Positions 27,521 through 36,560 of a stretch of DNA of 64,000 nt are shown here, one piece after another. The DNA lies in NCBI RefSeq assembly GCF_024518835.1, contig NZ_JANIGO010000001.1:930001-994000 (forward strand). The letters are read 5' to 3'. Under the pieces are notes generated by a model. That model did not search any database, was not told the DNA's origin, and was given only the letters and a program-made list of their open reading frames with translations. Every line of letters begins with the position of its first letter. Within the stretch, counting starts at the first letter, position 1. A program made the position numbers and the translations under genes. The DNA is from Limnobacter humi. Its GTDB lineage: Bacteria > Pseudomonadota > Gammaproteobacteria > Burkholderiales > Burkholderiaceae_B.

Positions 27521-28042
27521 TTAACCCACGGGTCGGTCCAAATCACTGACCTTCTCAAACAGTCGGTCGACATCAATCAACAGCTCGGCCATCAAGGCTT
27601 CTCGGGTGGTGGTCAGTGGTTTCTCCGTCATGGCCATGGCCCATTTGAACAGTGCTTTGAAAATCTGATCGAGGTTCTCGTGGGCGCTCCTGGCCAGGTG
27701 TTGAGCCGACACCATGGAGACCGCATCGTGCTTCTCATCGTCGGTCTTGGCTTCACGGAGCAGGGCGCGATAATTAGTGGTGTCATTGACCACCTCAGCC
27801 ACGGTTTTTTCAATGCGCGGAGACGATCAAAAATTTCGTTGCTGAACAGCACCACTTCGCGCTTGAGAGTGAAGCGCTTTTCCGATTGATGGAAGTCCAC
27901 CACGGCAGAGAATTAACTGTCAATGCTCTGACTGTATTCAGGATCCGCCCGGTTGAAGATCACTCGAATTTTCCTAGCGGGAATGTCCAATCGATCCAGT
28001 GTCTTGATGGTGTCGGCTTGCTGTTTTTTCTGTGGAACAACC
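27521..28042 (-). pseudogene. stbB-like plasmid stability gene remnant
   Basis: Minus-strand translation gives DTIKTLDRLDIPARKIRVIF, then a stop after SQSIDS, then KREVVLFSNEIFDRLR, a one-base frameshift near 27805, and TVAEVVNDTTNYRALLREA to the end. This is the order of the C-terminal half of StbB, a ParA-like plasmid stability ATPase. The P-loop half is missing because the IS3 element starts at 28043, and it does not reappear beyond the IS. It indicates that the island descends in part from a plasmid. Confidence 0.6.
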
Positions 28043-28094
28043 TGTAATGACCCAGTGAAATTCTGCTCAGGTGATAATGAAGGAGAAATCACCG

Positions 28095-28412
28095 ATGAGC
28101 ATAGAAATGAACGACGACACCAAGCGCTGGACAGCCAAGCGCAAAGCAGCCCTGGTGATGGACATTATTCAGGGTAAGACCACAGTCTCAGAGGCCAGCC
28201 GAACATTTGATTTATCACCCTCTGACATCGATAACTGGGTCGATGAAGCCAAACGGGGCATAGAGAATGCTCTGAAGGCCAAACCCTTTGAAGTCAAAGA
28301 ACTCTATGAGAAGCAAATCAAGGACCTTCAGGAAGCATACGGGGAGGCCACGCTGGAGTTGCGTGCCAGAAAAAAGCTTCAGTCCCTTCTGGGCGAGGAG
28401 GACGACAAATGA
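28095..28412 (+). CDS. IS3-family transposase OrfA
   Basis: A 105-residue OrfA with a helix-turn-helix: KRKAALVMDIIQGKTTVSEASRTFDLSPSDIDNW, followed by a helical leucine-rich tail for pairing with OrfB. AGGAG stands 10 bases before the ATG at 28095. On its own it binds IS ends but cannot transpose. OrfB is broken, so the element is inactive. Confidence 0.8.
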   Translation: MSIEMNDDTKRWTAKRKAALVMDIIQGKTTVSEASRTFDLSPSDIDNWVDEAKRGIENALKAKPFEVKELYEKQIKDLQEAYGEATLELRARKKLQSLLGEEDDK

Positions 28413-28619
28413 TTCTCCAAATTCAGCAGGGACTCCTTGAAGGCGGTTTGAAGGTGTGAGTATCGAAAAGTTGTGCCGATGGTTTGAAGTACCACGCAGA
28501 AAGGTCTATTAAAGGCCCACCAAAGCAGCACCCAAGGTCAACGAGGCTTATGTCAAACCCATCAAGGCCATGGTTGAAGAGAACCCAGCCTTTGGCTATC
28601 GCACCGTGGCGTATTTGCT

Positions 28620-28627
28620 GGGTATGA
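28620..28627. repeat. left target duplication GGGTATGA
   Basis: These 8 bases recur exactly at 38026-38033, immediately outside the right inverted repeat. Eight bases is the known duplication length of the IS1595 family. Confidence 0.9.
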
Positions 28628-28650
28628 CGGCATTATGTAGCAGGTGAACA
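28628..28650 (+). repeat. left inverted repeat of the copper transposon
   Basis: Begins CGGCATTATGTAGCAGGTGA and is the exact 23-base complement of 38003-38025. Confidence 0.92.
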
Positions 28651-28656
28651 AATCAA

Positions 28657-28678
28657 GGGCCCCACTTCGGGGCCTTTT
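28657..28678 (+). terminator. terminator just inside the left transposon end
   Basis: GGCCCC (28658-28663) pairs with GGGGCC (28669-28674) around ACTTC, followed by TTTT. It would stop transcripts entering from the host DNA, here from the IS3 promoter. Confidence 0.65.
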
Positions 28679-28747
28679 CAATCCCTCTTTTTCCCTACAC
28701 TTAGAGCAAAGCCCAGTGCGGCTTTTACTCTGATTGAAGAAAGAAAA

Positions 28748-29245
28748 ATGGCGGATAACCTCACAGTTTACGGACTCAAACATAAAATAGCTCGGCTGCT
28801 TGGCCAACGGGTTCGGATAGTTCAACAGATGAAACCTCTTCTTGCGAAGATATCGGAATTGCAGACTCAACTTTCCGCATTTGAGTCCGAGTGCCGAGTA
28901 ATTGAGGAACAGGTAGCGGTCCTGACAAACACTCTGGAGGCTCTTGGCTCCTCTCAAACTGTTGAGGCGGTAAAAGACTGTGCCAAATGGGCTAACGGGC
29001 AGCGACGTGGTGCATTCAAGACGGAGCTTCTTAAAGCTTTACATCAAACAGATGTGCCACAGACCACGCGTGAAATAGCCATAACGATTGGCACGGCCCT
29101 TGGGCTTGATACTGACGACCCTTTCGTGTGGAACAAGCTTCGCCATCAGACGAAGAACTATCTAATCTTGCTAAAGGAGAAAGGCGACGCTGTTCTACTT
29201 GAAAGTAGCCGAACTATACGGGGGTCGCTGTGGCAAAGACCCTAG
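28748..29245 (+). CDS. transposon passenger, coiled-coil hypothetical protein
   Basis: A 165-residue soluble protein of unknown function. The first 70 residues are heptad-like (QMKPLLAKISELQTQLSAFESECRVIEEQV) and predict a coiled coil; the second half, RRGAFKTELLKALHQTDVP to NYLILLKEKGDAVLL, has a winged-helix look. The next gene starts inside its end, so the two are coupled. Position close to the transposase suggests a role in element biology, but that is only a guess. Confidence 0.6.
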   Translation: MADNLTVYGLKHKIARLLGQRVRIVQQMKPLLAKISELQTQLSAFESECRVIEEQVAVLTNTLEALGSSQTVEAVKDCAKWANGQRRGAFKTELLKALHQTDVPQTTREIAITIGTALGLDTDDPFVWNKLRHQTKNYLILLKEKGDAVLLESSRTIRGSLWQRP

Positions 29246-29702
29246 GCGTGCGAGAGGTCCGCCCGGCGCACTGCAACGCCCTTCTGAATAGGTACGCCAC
29301 AGCACTGAGTGAATTGCACTATTGGTCGCAAGACCCTGAACCTCCCCACAGGCAGAGGATGCGAGGAAGCGGGTCGAATTGTTGGCCAGCAGCTTGATTA
29401 TTTTCGGGCTGTCGCCTGAAGGAGCAAAAGCCAAAAGGTACACGCCACCAAATACCCGACTAATCAGCGCGGCCTTAGACCGTGTTTTGCTCAAGCCGCT
29501 TAAGCGGGGCCAGACACTCACCCTAAGTGAAATGGTTGCCGTGTGCCTAGCCCACAATGGATTGGCCAACGCCAAGACTGAGCGACAACTACGACAAGTC
29601 GAACTGGATATTGCACAACGTCTTACACGCCACGTTGCCCAGGGGCTGGTCATACAAATGGGTGAACATTACCAGTTCTTAAAGCAGCGGCAGTCACGAT
29701 AG
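29230..29702 (+). pseudogene. transposon passenger, frameshifted hypothetical gene
   Basis: From GTG 29230 the frame reads AKTLGVREVRPAHCNALLNRYATALSELHY, then after PEPP near 29345 the coding frame moves by one base to AEDARKRVELLASSLIIFGL and on to HYQFLKQRQSR at 29702. A missing C in the run CCTCCCCAC would account for it. Read through, the protein is about 157 residues and unrecognised. It overlaps the upstream gene by 16 bases and the convergent transposase gene by 53. Confidence 0.5.
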
Positions 29703-30780
29703 CAGGGTTGCGCTTTTTGTTGCCCTGCCAATACTTGGCAAAGCTTCGAGACGGCTCATTTCTCATCAGCTTTTGGCCAACCAGCCGAAATTGGAATCCA
29801 TTGCTTGTTCGCCGCCAGTCTTCGCGAAAGACGATTTCATTGGCATAGAGGTCGATGTGCTTCTGAGCCAGCTTGTGAATTTGACCGTCCACCAGACGAC
29901 GCATTCGTGAGAAGAATGACTCAGCCTGGTTTTGGTTGATACCGTCGTCACTCTGGTACTCCTCCTCGTGGTTAACCACCTCATGGATGTAATCCGGGTG
30001 CTTGGAAAGCGCCGAATAGGCATTGTGACCGTCTGTAAAGACATGGGAGCCTGGTCGCACATAGCGCTCTACGGCTGCCTGTACATCCTCAGGGTTCTCA
30101 GACTTCAGGATGACCGTGATGCTGCGGTCAGCGCCTCGGGCAAAATCCTTGGAACGCTGACGCATTGCCAGCACCACGCATTTCAGTGGGTTTTGGTTGG
30201 GTTCAAGCCGCAGGTCTTTGCGGTCGGTCTTCTTGTTTGCTTTGCGTACAGCCGTTTTGAGATAACCCCCGTCAATCTCAACGACTCCTTCGAGAGGGTT
30301 TAAGATTCGCTCCTTGAACAAGGTGTCCCGCACCTTTTGAAGCAATACATAGGCGGTCTTGTAGGACACACCAATCTCGCGACACATCTGGAGGGCGGAC
30401 AGTCCTTTGACGCTGTTGACGAAGAGCACGATGGCCGCCAGCAGGGTCCGCAGCGGCAGTTTGTGGGAGTTGAACACCGTGCCAGAAGTGAGAGAGAAGA
30501 AACCATGGCAGTGCTTACAGCGCCAGAGGCCTGGAACCGACTTACCATCCATACCAACCTTGGTCCCTTTGAAGAATTGGTGCGTGTCGAAAACGGCGCA
30601 GCGCGGGCACGCCTGTTTGGTTTTGCTGCCCCATCTGAATTCACAAAAAGTGCGAAACACCTTGTTCTCAGACCAGCTGAACACGTCACTCAGACTGATA
30701 GTGCGTGCCTCTGGCGACAGCAGGAAATGCTGCCCTTTCAATTTCGCCCCATGACGCGTTATCCTTGAAGTTGCTCTCAA
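29650..30780 (-). CDS. IS1595-family (ISXO2-like) transposase
   Basis: A transposase of up to 376 residues. A zinc ribbon (ACPRCAVFDTHQFF ... WRCKHCHGFF) is followed by helix-turn-helix-like sequence and an ISXO2-like DDE core: EIDGGYLKT, VFTDGHNAYSAL and NQAESFFSRMRRL carry the two Asp and the acidic residue. It should cut at the 23-bp ends. The ORF opens at TTG 30780; family members begin near GQHFLLS, so a TTG at about 30741 is a possible true start. Its stop overlaps the convergent passenger gene. Confidence 0.88.
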   Translation of the reverse strand: MRATSRITRHGAKLKGQHFLLSPEARTISLSDVFSWSENKVFRTFCEFRWGSKTKQACPRCAVFDTHQFFKGTKVGMDGKSVPGLWRCKHCHGFFSLTSGTVFNSHKLPLRTLLAAIVLFVNSVKGLSALQMCREIGVSYKTAYVLLQKVRDTLFKERILNPLEGVVEIDGGYLKTAVRKANKKTDRKDLRLEPNQNPLKCVVLAMRQRSKDFARGADRSITVILKSENPEDVQAAVERYVRPGSHVFTDGHNAYSALSKHPDYIHEVVNHEEEYQSDDGINQNQAESFFSRMRRLVDGQIHKLAQKHIDLYANEIVFREDWRRTSNGFQFRLVGQKLMRNEPSRSFAKYWQGNKKRNPAIVTAAALRTGNVHPFV

Positions 30781-30953
30781 GGGGTTTAGGCACTAAAAAC
30801 TGACCAAACTCAGAAGTGAATCTATTGATTCGTAAATGAAGAATAAACCTCATATATGAGGAATAAAGAACAAAAAAATTTGACAGACTAAAGGTCTTCC
30901 TAATGTATTGGGCCTGAGTGCTTCGTTCGAGGCAGGATGAAGGCCGACCCCAA

Positions 30954-31181
30954 ATGACGAAACATGAAAGACAAGCCCGAGTGGTGCTTCGTAGCATCAT
31001 GGCCAGGCAGGATGTCACATACAAAGAGCTTGCGAGAAAGCTAGAGATGTACGGCTCAGAGCTTGACCACAAGGCCCTGAGCACAAAAATCAACCGAGGC
31101 AAATTCCAGTTTGCCTTCTTTATCCAGTGCCTTGATGCCTTGGACCAGATTGATAAGCTCGACAGACTCATGACCAATTAA
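30954..31181 (+). CDS. DUF6471-like small DNA-binding protein
   Basis: A 75-residue protein: RQARVVLRSIMARQDVTYKELARKLEMYG, then LSTKINRGKFQFAFFIQCLDALD. It resembles DUF6471, a helix-turn-helix-type domain often next to mobile elements. Start at ATG 30954 is preferred to 30918. It is divergent from the transposase gene, with its promoter in the 170-base gap between them, and could regulate the transposase or the copper genes. Confidence 0.65.
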   Translation: MTKHERQARVVLRSIMARQDVTYKELARKLEMYGSELDHKALSTKINRGKFQFAFFIQCLDALDQIDKLDRLMTN

Positions 31182-31817
31182 TATACTGATTAAATAAACA
31201 GTATAGTAGCCCTGTCTGATATCCGAAGCAACTGCGAATCAAATGTGTGGTGTTACTGTGACGAGCGTATTTTCCCCGTCTGTCACACTAAAAGACTTTT
31301 CTGGTTGAGGCGCGGCTAGAGGCTTGGCCTGTTCAGAAATTGAATGCCAACGCGCTTGCATTAAGGATTATTCAGGACTTCAACGAGAGGTTTGCGTCAG
31401 CGAAGTAGGTTTCTCAGCTTTGGCCAAGTGTTGGCTTTAATATAGTTACAACTGACTATTTGACCTTAAAAATTCAAAGAATTGAGGGCTAGCTCTTGTT
31501 TTCCCCACAACACTGGAGAGGACCTTGTCCCCATCAAAGAGTTTGTTCAAACGCTTAGAGTGACTTCAACGGTCTTGAACAAACTATTGTGAGAAGACTC
31601 AGGCAGACTCCCGTTCCCGTATCAGCATATAGAGGCACCCCCCCTCCAAGAATCGAGGCGGGTTCCACTTGGTTCAAGCCGTAGTCTGCGCTGTAGAGAG
31701 ATTTTCAGCCCACAAGGACTCTAGCTGCAATCGTCAAGTCGATAGTTTTACACTTACGAAATTAGTCCCCAATCGATAAGTTAAGTTGCTATACTAGAAA
31801 TATTATTAGGTTGAGCA
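31182..31817. other. 636-base gap ahead of the copper operon
   Basis: No ORF or RNA could be supported. It must hold the promoter of the copper operon; TATACT at 31790-31795 is a possible -10 box, but no good -35 or regulator site is evident. Fairly AT-rich. Confidence 0.4.
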
Positions 31818-32213
31818 ATGAGACGAACTTTCTTCCAAATCTTTTGCATGTGCTTAGTTGCCTGCTCTCTGTTGTTACAGGGTGTAGCTAGTGCTGCTAT
31901 GGCTGGTTGTCATGAGTCGTCTTCTGATTCTTCCGCCCCCATGCACCAGATGCATGAACACGACGATGCGACTGGCGAGCATGCGAATGACCCGCATCTA
32001 AAACACTCACATGCGGGTGCCAAAGCGGACAAAGCTCAAAAAGACAAAGCAGGCGACTGCTGCGACTGCCACGCTGCCTGCAAAGCATCTTTTATGTTGC
32101 CTTTTTTGGATAGCCCCTCCGTAAAAATTTCCTCGGTAGTAACAACTACACCGATTCTCGCGCATCAAAGTTCAGACCTCATTCCCCCTTACCGTCCCCC
32201 CATTTCTGCCTGA
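31818..32213 (+). CDS. exported His/Cys-rich metal-binding protein (CzcI-like)
   Basis: A 131-residue secreted protein: signal MRRTFFQIFCMCLVACSLLLQG, a His-rich middle (HQMHEHDDATGEHANDPH, HSHAG) and CCDCHAACKASF, close in pattern to CASCHAGCLSAL in the island's CzcI. It is probably a periplasmic copper/zinc-binding protein of the CzcI/DUF2946-like type. It leads the copper operon; AGG lies 7 bases before the ATG. Confidence 0.65.
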   Translation: MRRTFFQIFCMCLVACSLLLQGVASAAMAGCHESSSDSSAPMHQMHEHDDATGEHANDPHLKHSHAGAKADKAQKDKAGDCCDCHAACKASFMLPFLDSPSVKISSVVTTTPILAHQSSDLIPPYRPPISA

Positions 32214-32265
32214 AATCAACTGATTTGCCATTTGATTTTTGAACACCAGAAATGGAGGTGCGTCC

Positions 32266-32643
32266 ATGCGCGCTCAAATTTGCAATGCACTGATAGGCTT
32301 TTTGGGTCTACTCAGTGTGAACGGGGCTTTTGCCGAACCCCAGACAGACCTGACATACCAATCGGCCTTCGAACAATTTGATTCCTATCAGCCCACTCAA
32401 AGACGTGATTGGCGGACCGCCAACGACCATGTTGGAAAGCTGGGGGGATGGAAATACTACGCCAAAGAGGCGGCCTCTCAGGGGGGGGAAGGCTCTCGCG
32501 AGGAGCCTTCAGTGGCCCCTGAAACTTCGCAGGGAGTCAAAAACTCGCGCCCCTCAATGAAACACGACATGTCTCAGATGAAGGGCATGTCCATGGAACA
32601 TGGGATGGGCGCAGGTGAATCTCCCCAGGGGAGGCAGCAATGA
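32266..32643 (+). CDS. exported Met/His-rich copper-operon protein
   Basis: A 125-residue secreted protein, signal MRAQICNALIGFLGLLSVNGAFA with a cleavable end. The C-terminus (SMKHDMSQMKGMSMEHGMG) is a methionine/histidine cluster typical of copper-binding periplasmic proteins. TGGAGGTGCG gives a strong RBS for 32266, so the longer frame from 32239 is rejected. Its stop overlaps the ATG of the outer-membrane factor gene (ATGA). The family is unnamed to me. Confidence 0.7.
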   Translation: MRAQICNALIGFLGLLSVNGAFAEPQTDLTYQSAFEQFDSYQPTQRRDWRTANDHVGKLGGWKYYAKEAASQGGEGSREEPSVAPETSQGVKNSRPSMKHDMSQMKGMSMEHGMGAGESPQGRQQ

Positions 32644-34052
32644 GCTACCTCCGTAAATCGATACTGGCCCTGGCTGTTGCCTCTTTGGCCGGTTGTGCCA
32701 CAGTGGACATCAACCAATCCATCGACCAAACCAACCTGCGCACCCAGTCCCTAACAGCCGGAAAAGTCTCATTGGCTTTGAATGCCACGCAAAAACAGGT
32801 ACTTGGCGAGACGACGGATAAGTTACTGGCGCAGCCGCTCACCATGGCAGGCAGTGTTCAACTGATGCTAGCCAATAGCCCGGATTTTCAGGCACTGCTT
32901 GCGCAGAACTGGGCCAACCAAGCATTGGCGGCTCAATCCGGACGAATTGCCAATCCTTTACTCACTTTCGAGCGAATCACCACCGGAGACCAATTAGAGA
33001 TTGGCCGGCTTATCACATTTGGATTGCTGGACATCCTCTCTCTGCCATGGCGACAACAATCTGCTTCCCTGCGGATTGAGCAAGCGCAATTGCAAATGAG
33101 TTCCGATGTTATCGGGCAGTCGGTTGCGGTTCAACAAGCGTGGGTGGATGCGGTCGTCGCCAAGCAGAAAGAAACCTATGCCAAGAAAGTGTTGAGTTCT
33201 GCCCAAGCGGGTGCCCAATTGGCCAAAAGGCTTGCGGAAGTTGGAAACTTTACAACCACCCAAAGAATTCGGCAGCAGATGTTTTACTCGGATGCGGTAG
33301 TGACCTATGCCCAAGCCAAGCAAACATCTATTGCAACGCGCGAAAAATTGGGTCGAATTCTGGGGCTGACAACAGAACAGATGGCGAAGCTGAAAATCCC
33401 CGACCACTTACCAGCCCTTCCAGACGCTCCGATGGACAGTGCCAAAGTTGCACAAATGGCAACTAACCGCCTGGACATTGAAATGGCCAGACTTGCTTAC
33501 AATTCAGCGCTAAAAAGAGCTGGATTTGCAACTGTGGGCTCTTTTATTGATGTGGACCTTGGTATCCGTAGGAATTCAGTCTATGACCGAGCTTCTGGAA
33601 ATTTGTCCAATCCCAGGGGTTATGAACTGGACATTCGACTTCCACTCTTTGACTGGGGAGAACTGAAAAGGGATGCTTTTGGTGCAGACCTGCTCAGTAA
33701 GGCAAATCTGCTGGAGGGGACCATCCGCAATGCAGAATCGTCTCTTCGGGAAAGCTATTCGGCCTACAGAACAGCCTACGACATCGCCAAACACTACAGG
33801 GATGATGTCATTCCGATGCAGGAAGCCTTGGCCGACGAGGGGGTCTCCCAATACAACGGTATGTTAATCAGCACGTTTGAGCTACTTGCGGAGAGTCGCA
33901 ATCAAGTCCGCGCAGGTCAAGCTGCCATTGAATCCGTTGGAAATTTTATTAGGGCGCAATTGGCGCTTGAATCCACCCTGATGGGGAAACCACTGAATGC
34001 CAATCTGATGATGAGCAGCACCGGTGGCCAGGCCTCAGCCGGTGGGCATTAA
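32640..34052 (+). CDS. TolC-family outer-membrane lipoprotein
   Basis: A 470-residue outer-membrane efflux protein. The signal ends in a lipobox (VASLAGCATVD), so it is a lipoprotein, and two long helical halves follow (LLAQNWANQALAAQSGRIANPLL; YDIAKHYRDDVIPMQEALADE). Such proteins accompany MCO-type copper resistance genes. No RND pump or adaptor is encoded in the transposon, so it may pair with one elsewhere, possibly CzcBA on the same island. Confidence 0.85.
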   Translation: MSYLRKSILALAVASLAGCATVDINQSIDQTNLRTQSLTAGKVSLALNATQKQVLGETTDKLLAQPLTMAGSVQLMLANSPDFQALLAQNWANQALAAQSGRIANPLLTFERITTGDQLEIGRLITFGLLDILSLPWRQQSASLRIEQAQLQMSSDVIGQSVAVQQAWVDAVVAKQKETYAKKVLSSAQAGAQLAKRLAEVGNFTTTQRIRQQMFYSDAVVTYAQAKQTSIATREKLGRILGLTTEQMAKLKIPDHLPALPDAPMDSAKVAQMATNRLDIEMARLAYNSALKRAGFATVGSFIDVDLGIRRNSVYDRASGNLSNPRGYELDIRLPLFDWGELKRDAFGADLLSKANLLEGTIRNAESSLRESYSAYRTAYDIAKHYRDDVIPMQEALADEGVSQYNGMLISTFELLAESRNQVRAGQAAIESVGNFIRAQLALESTLMGKPLNANLMMSSTGGQASAGGH

Positions 34053-34069
34053 GAGATTGGAGAACCATC

Positions 34070-35485
34070 ATGAACTCAAGACGAGACTTTATTAAACTGG
34101 CTGGCATCGCCGGAGGTGCTGTTGCTGCCACTTCCGTGAGCAAAGTGGCCATGGCCGCTTTGCCAGAGCCAATTATTCAAACATCGCCAGACACCATGGC
34201 TCCTCTGTTTCCCAAAACGGGTCGACCATACAACCCAGTGGTGACCTTAAATGGTTGGACCCTTCCCTGGCGCATGAATCAAGGAGTTAAAGAATTTCAC
34301 CTCGTTGCTGAGCCAGTTGTTCGAGAAATGGCTCCAGGCATGAAGGCGCACCTGTGGGGCTATAACGGGCAAAGTCCAGGTCCCACGATTGAAGTGGTCG
34401 AGGGCGACCAAGTACGGATTTTCGTGACCAACAAATTGCCTGAGCAGACCAGTGTTCATTGGCACGGACAACGCCTGCCCAATGGCATGGACGGGGTGGC
34501 TGGGCTAAATCAACCTGCAATTCCATCCGGTAAAACTTTTGTTTATGAGTTTGAAGCCAAGCGGCCCGGTACGTTTATGTATCACCCGCATGCAGACGAA
34601 ATGACACAAATGGCCATGGGCATGATGGGTTTTTGGGTGACACACCCCAAGAATAAACACCCTTTGATTGAAGAAGCGGACCGAGATTACTGCTTCTTGC
34701 TCAACGCCTACGACATTGACCCTGGGGCATACACACCAAAAATTATGACCATGCTCAATTTCAACCTATGGACATGGAACAGCCGGGTCTTTCCGGGAAT
34801 TTCACCACTGGTGGCCCGCAAAGGTGACCGGGTACGGATTCGGGTGGGTAACCTGACCATGACCAATCACCCCATCCATATCCATGGACATGAGTTTGAG
34901 GTGACAGGCACTGACGGTGGCCCTACCCCCAAGGGTGGTCGCTGGCCAGAAGTTACGGTGGATGTGGCTGTGGGTCAGATGCGGCAAATGGAGTTCATTG
35001 CCGACGCAGTGGGTGATTGGGCTTTTCATTGCCACAAAAGCCATCACACGATGAACGCAATGGGCCATGACTTGCCAACATTGATTGGGGTGGACCACAC
35101 CGGGATTTCTAAAAAAGTGCACAGCCTGATTCCAGATTACATGGCCATGGGGGAACGGGGTATGGCTGATATGACCGAGATGGACATGCCATTGCCAGAC
35201 AATACCTTGCCCATGATGACCGGGGACGGCCCCTTTGGCTCTGTCGAAATGGGCGGGATGTTCAGCGTCCTGAAAGTTCGAGACAACCAAAAGCCTGGAG
35301 ACTATACGGACCCGGGCTGGTACCAGCACCCCAAGGGGACTCAGGCGTATGAATACACAGGTGAAGGGTTGCCTCCTGCGCCCTCCAGTGCTCGCTCGGG
35401 ACCTGCAGCCATGAAGGCTCAAAACATGCCTGCAACCAATATTGAAGTTCAGGTCAAAAAACCCGTTGGACATTCAAATCACTGA
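34070..35485 (+). CDS. multicopper oxidase (periplasmic copper oxidase)
   Basis: A 471-residue multicopper oxidase exported by Tat (SRRDFIKLAGIAGGAVAAT). All copper motifs are present: VHWHGQRLPNG, MYHPHADEM, HPIHIHGHEF and WAFHCHKSHHTMNAMGH, the last with the type 1 Cys. A Met-rich stretch (MADMTEMDMPLPDNTLPMM) fits cuprous oxidases, which turn Cu(I) into less toxic Cu(II). It lies 17 bases after the outer-membrane factor gene and 10 before the cupredoxin gene. Confidence 0.92.
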   Translation: MNSRRDFIKLAGIAGGAVAATSVSKVAMAALPEPIIQTSPDTMAPLFPKTGRPYNPVVTLNGWTLPWRMNQGVKEFHLVAEPVVREMAPGMKAHLWGYNGQSPGPTIEVVEGDQVRIFVTNKLPEQTSVHWHGQRLPNGMDGVAGLNQPAIPSGKTFVYEFEAKRPGTFMYHPHADEMTQMAMGMMGFWVTHPKNKHPLIEEADRDYCFLLNAYDIDPGAYTPKIMTMLNFNLWTWNSRVFPGISPLVARKGDRVRIRVGNLTMTNHPIHIHGHEFEVTGTDGGPTPKGGRWPEVTVDVAVGQMRQMEFIADAVGDWAFHCHKSHHTMNAMGHDLPTLIGVDHTGISKKVHSLIPDYMAMGERGMADMTEMDMPLPDNTLPMMTGDGPFGSVEMGGMFSVLKVRDNQKPGDYTDPGWYQHPKGTQAYEYTGEGLPPAPSSARSGPAAMKAQNMPATNIEVQVKKPVGHSNH

Positions 35486-35495
35486 GGAAACCACG

Positions 35496-36020
35496 ATGAA
35501 AATCCATCAATTCTTACTCAACCTAGGGGCTGTCCTGATGGCTGTAACCACATTCAATGGGGCACTAGCACATGGCAGTAACCCGCATGAGAAGGCGCCC
35601 GTCTTTTCGGAGAAGGATTTTGAACAAATGCCCTGGGGAATTGGCGCAATGCCTACCAAGGCCCAGCGTACAGTTCAGGTCACCATGTCGGACAACATGC
35701 GTTTTGACCCATCCAGTCTCAACGTTCGACCTGGCGAAACCATCCGCTTTGTGGTCACAAACAAAGGCGTATTGCTGCACGAGTTCGTCATTGGAACCAT
35801 TGAAGCAAACAAAGAGCATGCAGAGCTGATGAAACGCTTTCCTGACATGCAGCACGAAGCACCTTACATGGCGCATGTACCGCCTGGACAAACAGAGGAA
35901 ATCGTCTGGACATTCAATCGACTGGGTGACTTTCAGTTTGCATGCCTCATTGCCGGACACTATGAAGCTGGCATGGTCGGCAGTATCCGTGTCGCAGATG
36001 CGAAAGGGGCTAAAAAATGA
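35496..36020 (+). CDS. plastocyanin-like cupredoxin
   Basis: A 174-residue exported cupredoxin. After the signal (LMAVTTFNGALAHG) comes a blue-copper fold with FDPSSLNVRPGETIRFVV, LLHEFVIG (first His) and FQFACLIAGHYEAGM (Cys, His, Met). It likely shuttles or stores copper for the adjacent oxidase. GAGGAAACCACG precedes ATG 35496; an earlier frame start at 35442 lies in the oxidase gene. Its stop overlaps the next ATG. Confidence 0.88.
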   Translation: MKIHQFLLNLGAVLMAVTTFNGALAHGSNPHEKAPVFSEKDFEQMPWGIGAMPTKAQRTVQVTMSDNMRFDPSSLNVRPGETIRFVVTNKGVLLHEFVIGTIEANKEHAELMKRFPDMQHEAPYMAHVPPGQTEEIVWTFNRLGDFQFACLIAGHYEAGMVGSIRVADAKGAKK

Positions 36021-36544
36021 GGTCGCTTCTTCGCCACAGCCTGGTACTAGCCCTTGCTTATGGGGCCATGGGCGGGAATGCTTGGGGTACAGAGGCAACC
36101 GCACCAACAACTAACCCCAAAAGAATCATGTCCACGCCTGTTAAGGTCGTTGGCTTACAGGTGTACAAATCTCCCACCTGCGGCTGCTGCGAGGACTGGA
36201 TAAAGCATTTAGAACAATCCAAGTTGTCTGTTCGGTACGACAACGTGTCTGATATGCCAGCGCTGAAAAACAAACTTGGAATTGACTCTAGGTACCGTTC
36301 CTGTCACACGGCAGTTAGTGCCGAGGGATATGTCTTCGAAGGACATGTACCCGCGAAGTACATACGCCAATTTCTAAAAGAGAAGCCCCTGGACGCTATC
36401 GGGCTAGTTGTCCCCGGTATGCCTGCAGGCTCGCCTGGGATGGAGATTGGTGCTGATTTTTCCCCCTATCAAGTGCTCTTGCTCACTCGGGATGGTCAAA
36501 GCCGCGTTTACGCCACCGTCCAAACCTACGAATCACAGTTTTAA
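36017..36544 (+). CDS. DUF411 metal-binding protein
   Basis: A 175-residue exported protein of the DUF411 family, common in copper operons. A thioredoxin-like start, VYKSPTCGCCEDWIKHL, provides the CxCC metal-binding site; SCHTAVSAEGYVFEGHVPA is the second family signature. The start overlaps the cupredoxin stop by 4 bases. A role in binding or delivering copper in the periplasm is inferred. Confidence 0.88.
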   Translation: MRSLLRHSLVLALAYGAMGGNAWGTEATAPTTNPKRIMSTPVKVVGLQVYKSPTCGCCEDWIKHLEQSKLSVRYDNVSDMPALKNKLGIDSRYRSCHTAVSAEGYVFEGHVPAKYIRQFLKEKPLDAIGLVVPGMPAGSPGMEIGADFSPYQVLLLTRDGQSRVYATVQTYESQF

Positions 36545-36560
36545 CTTTTGGAGAAACACC

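Larger units (their letters stand above)
28043..28627 (+). mobile_element. IS3-family element, left part
   Basis: Left piece of an IS3-family element split by the copper transposon; the right piece is 38034-38668. Terminal repeats begin TGTAATGACCCAG here and, inverted, GTAAAGACCAAGCG at the right end. Together the parts make about 1.22 kb, the usual IS3 length. No target duplication is evident, and the interrupted stbB does not resume on the other side, so a deletion has occurred next to the IS. Confidence 0.8.

Noticed and set aside
27479-27889. Plus-strand ORF of 136 codons
   Set aside because: The minus strand gives StbB-like sequence across two frames; the plus-strand ORF is its shadow.
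31255-31290. TGTGAC ... GTCACA inverted pair in the copper-operon leader
   Set aside because: Arms are only six bases and about 20 apart; too weak to call an operator.
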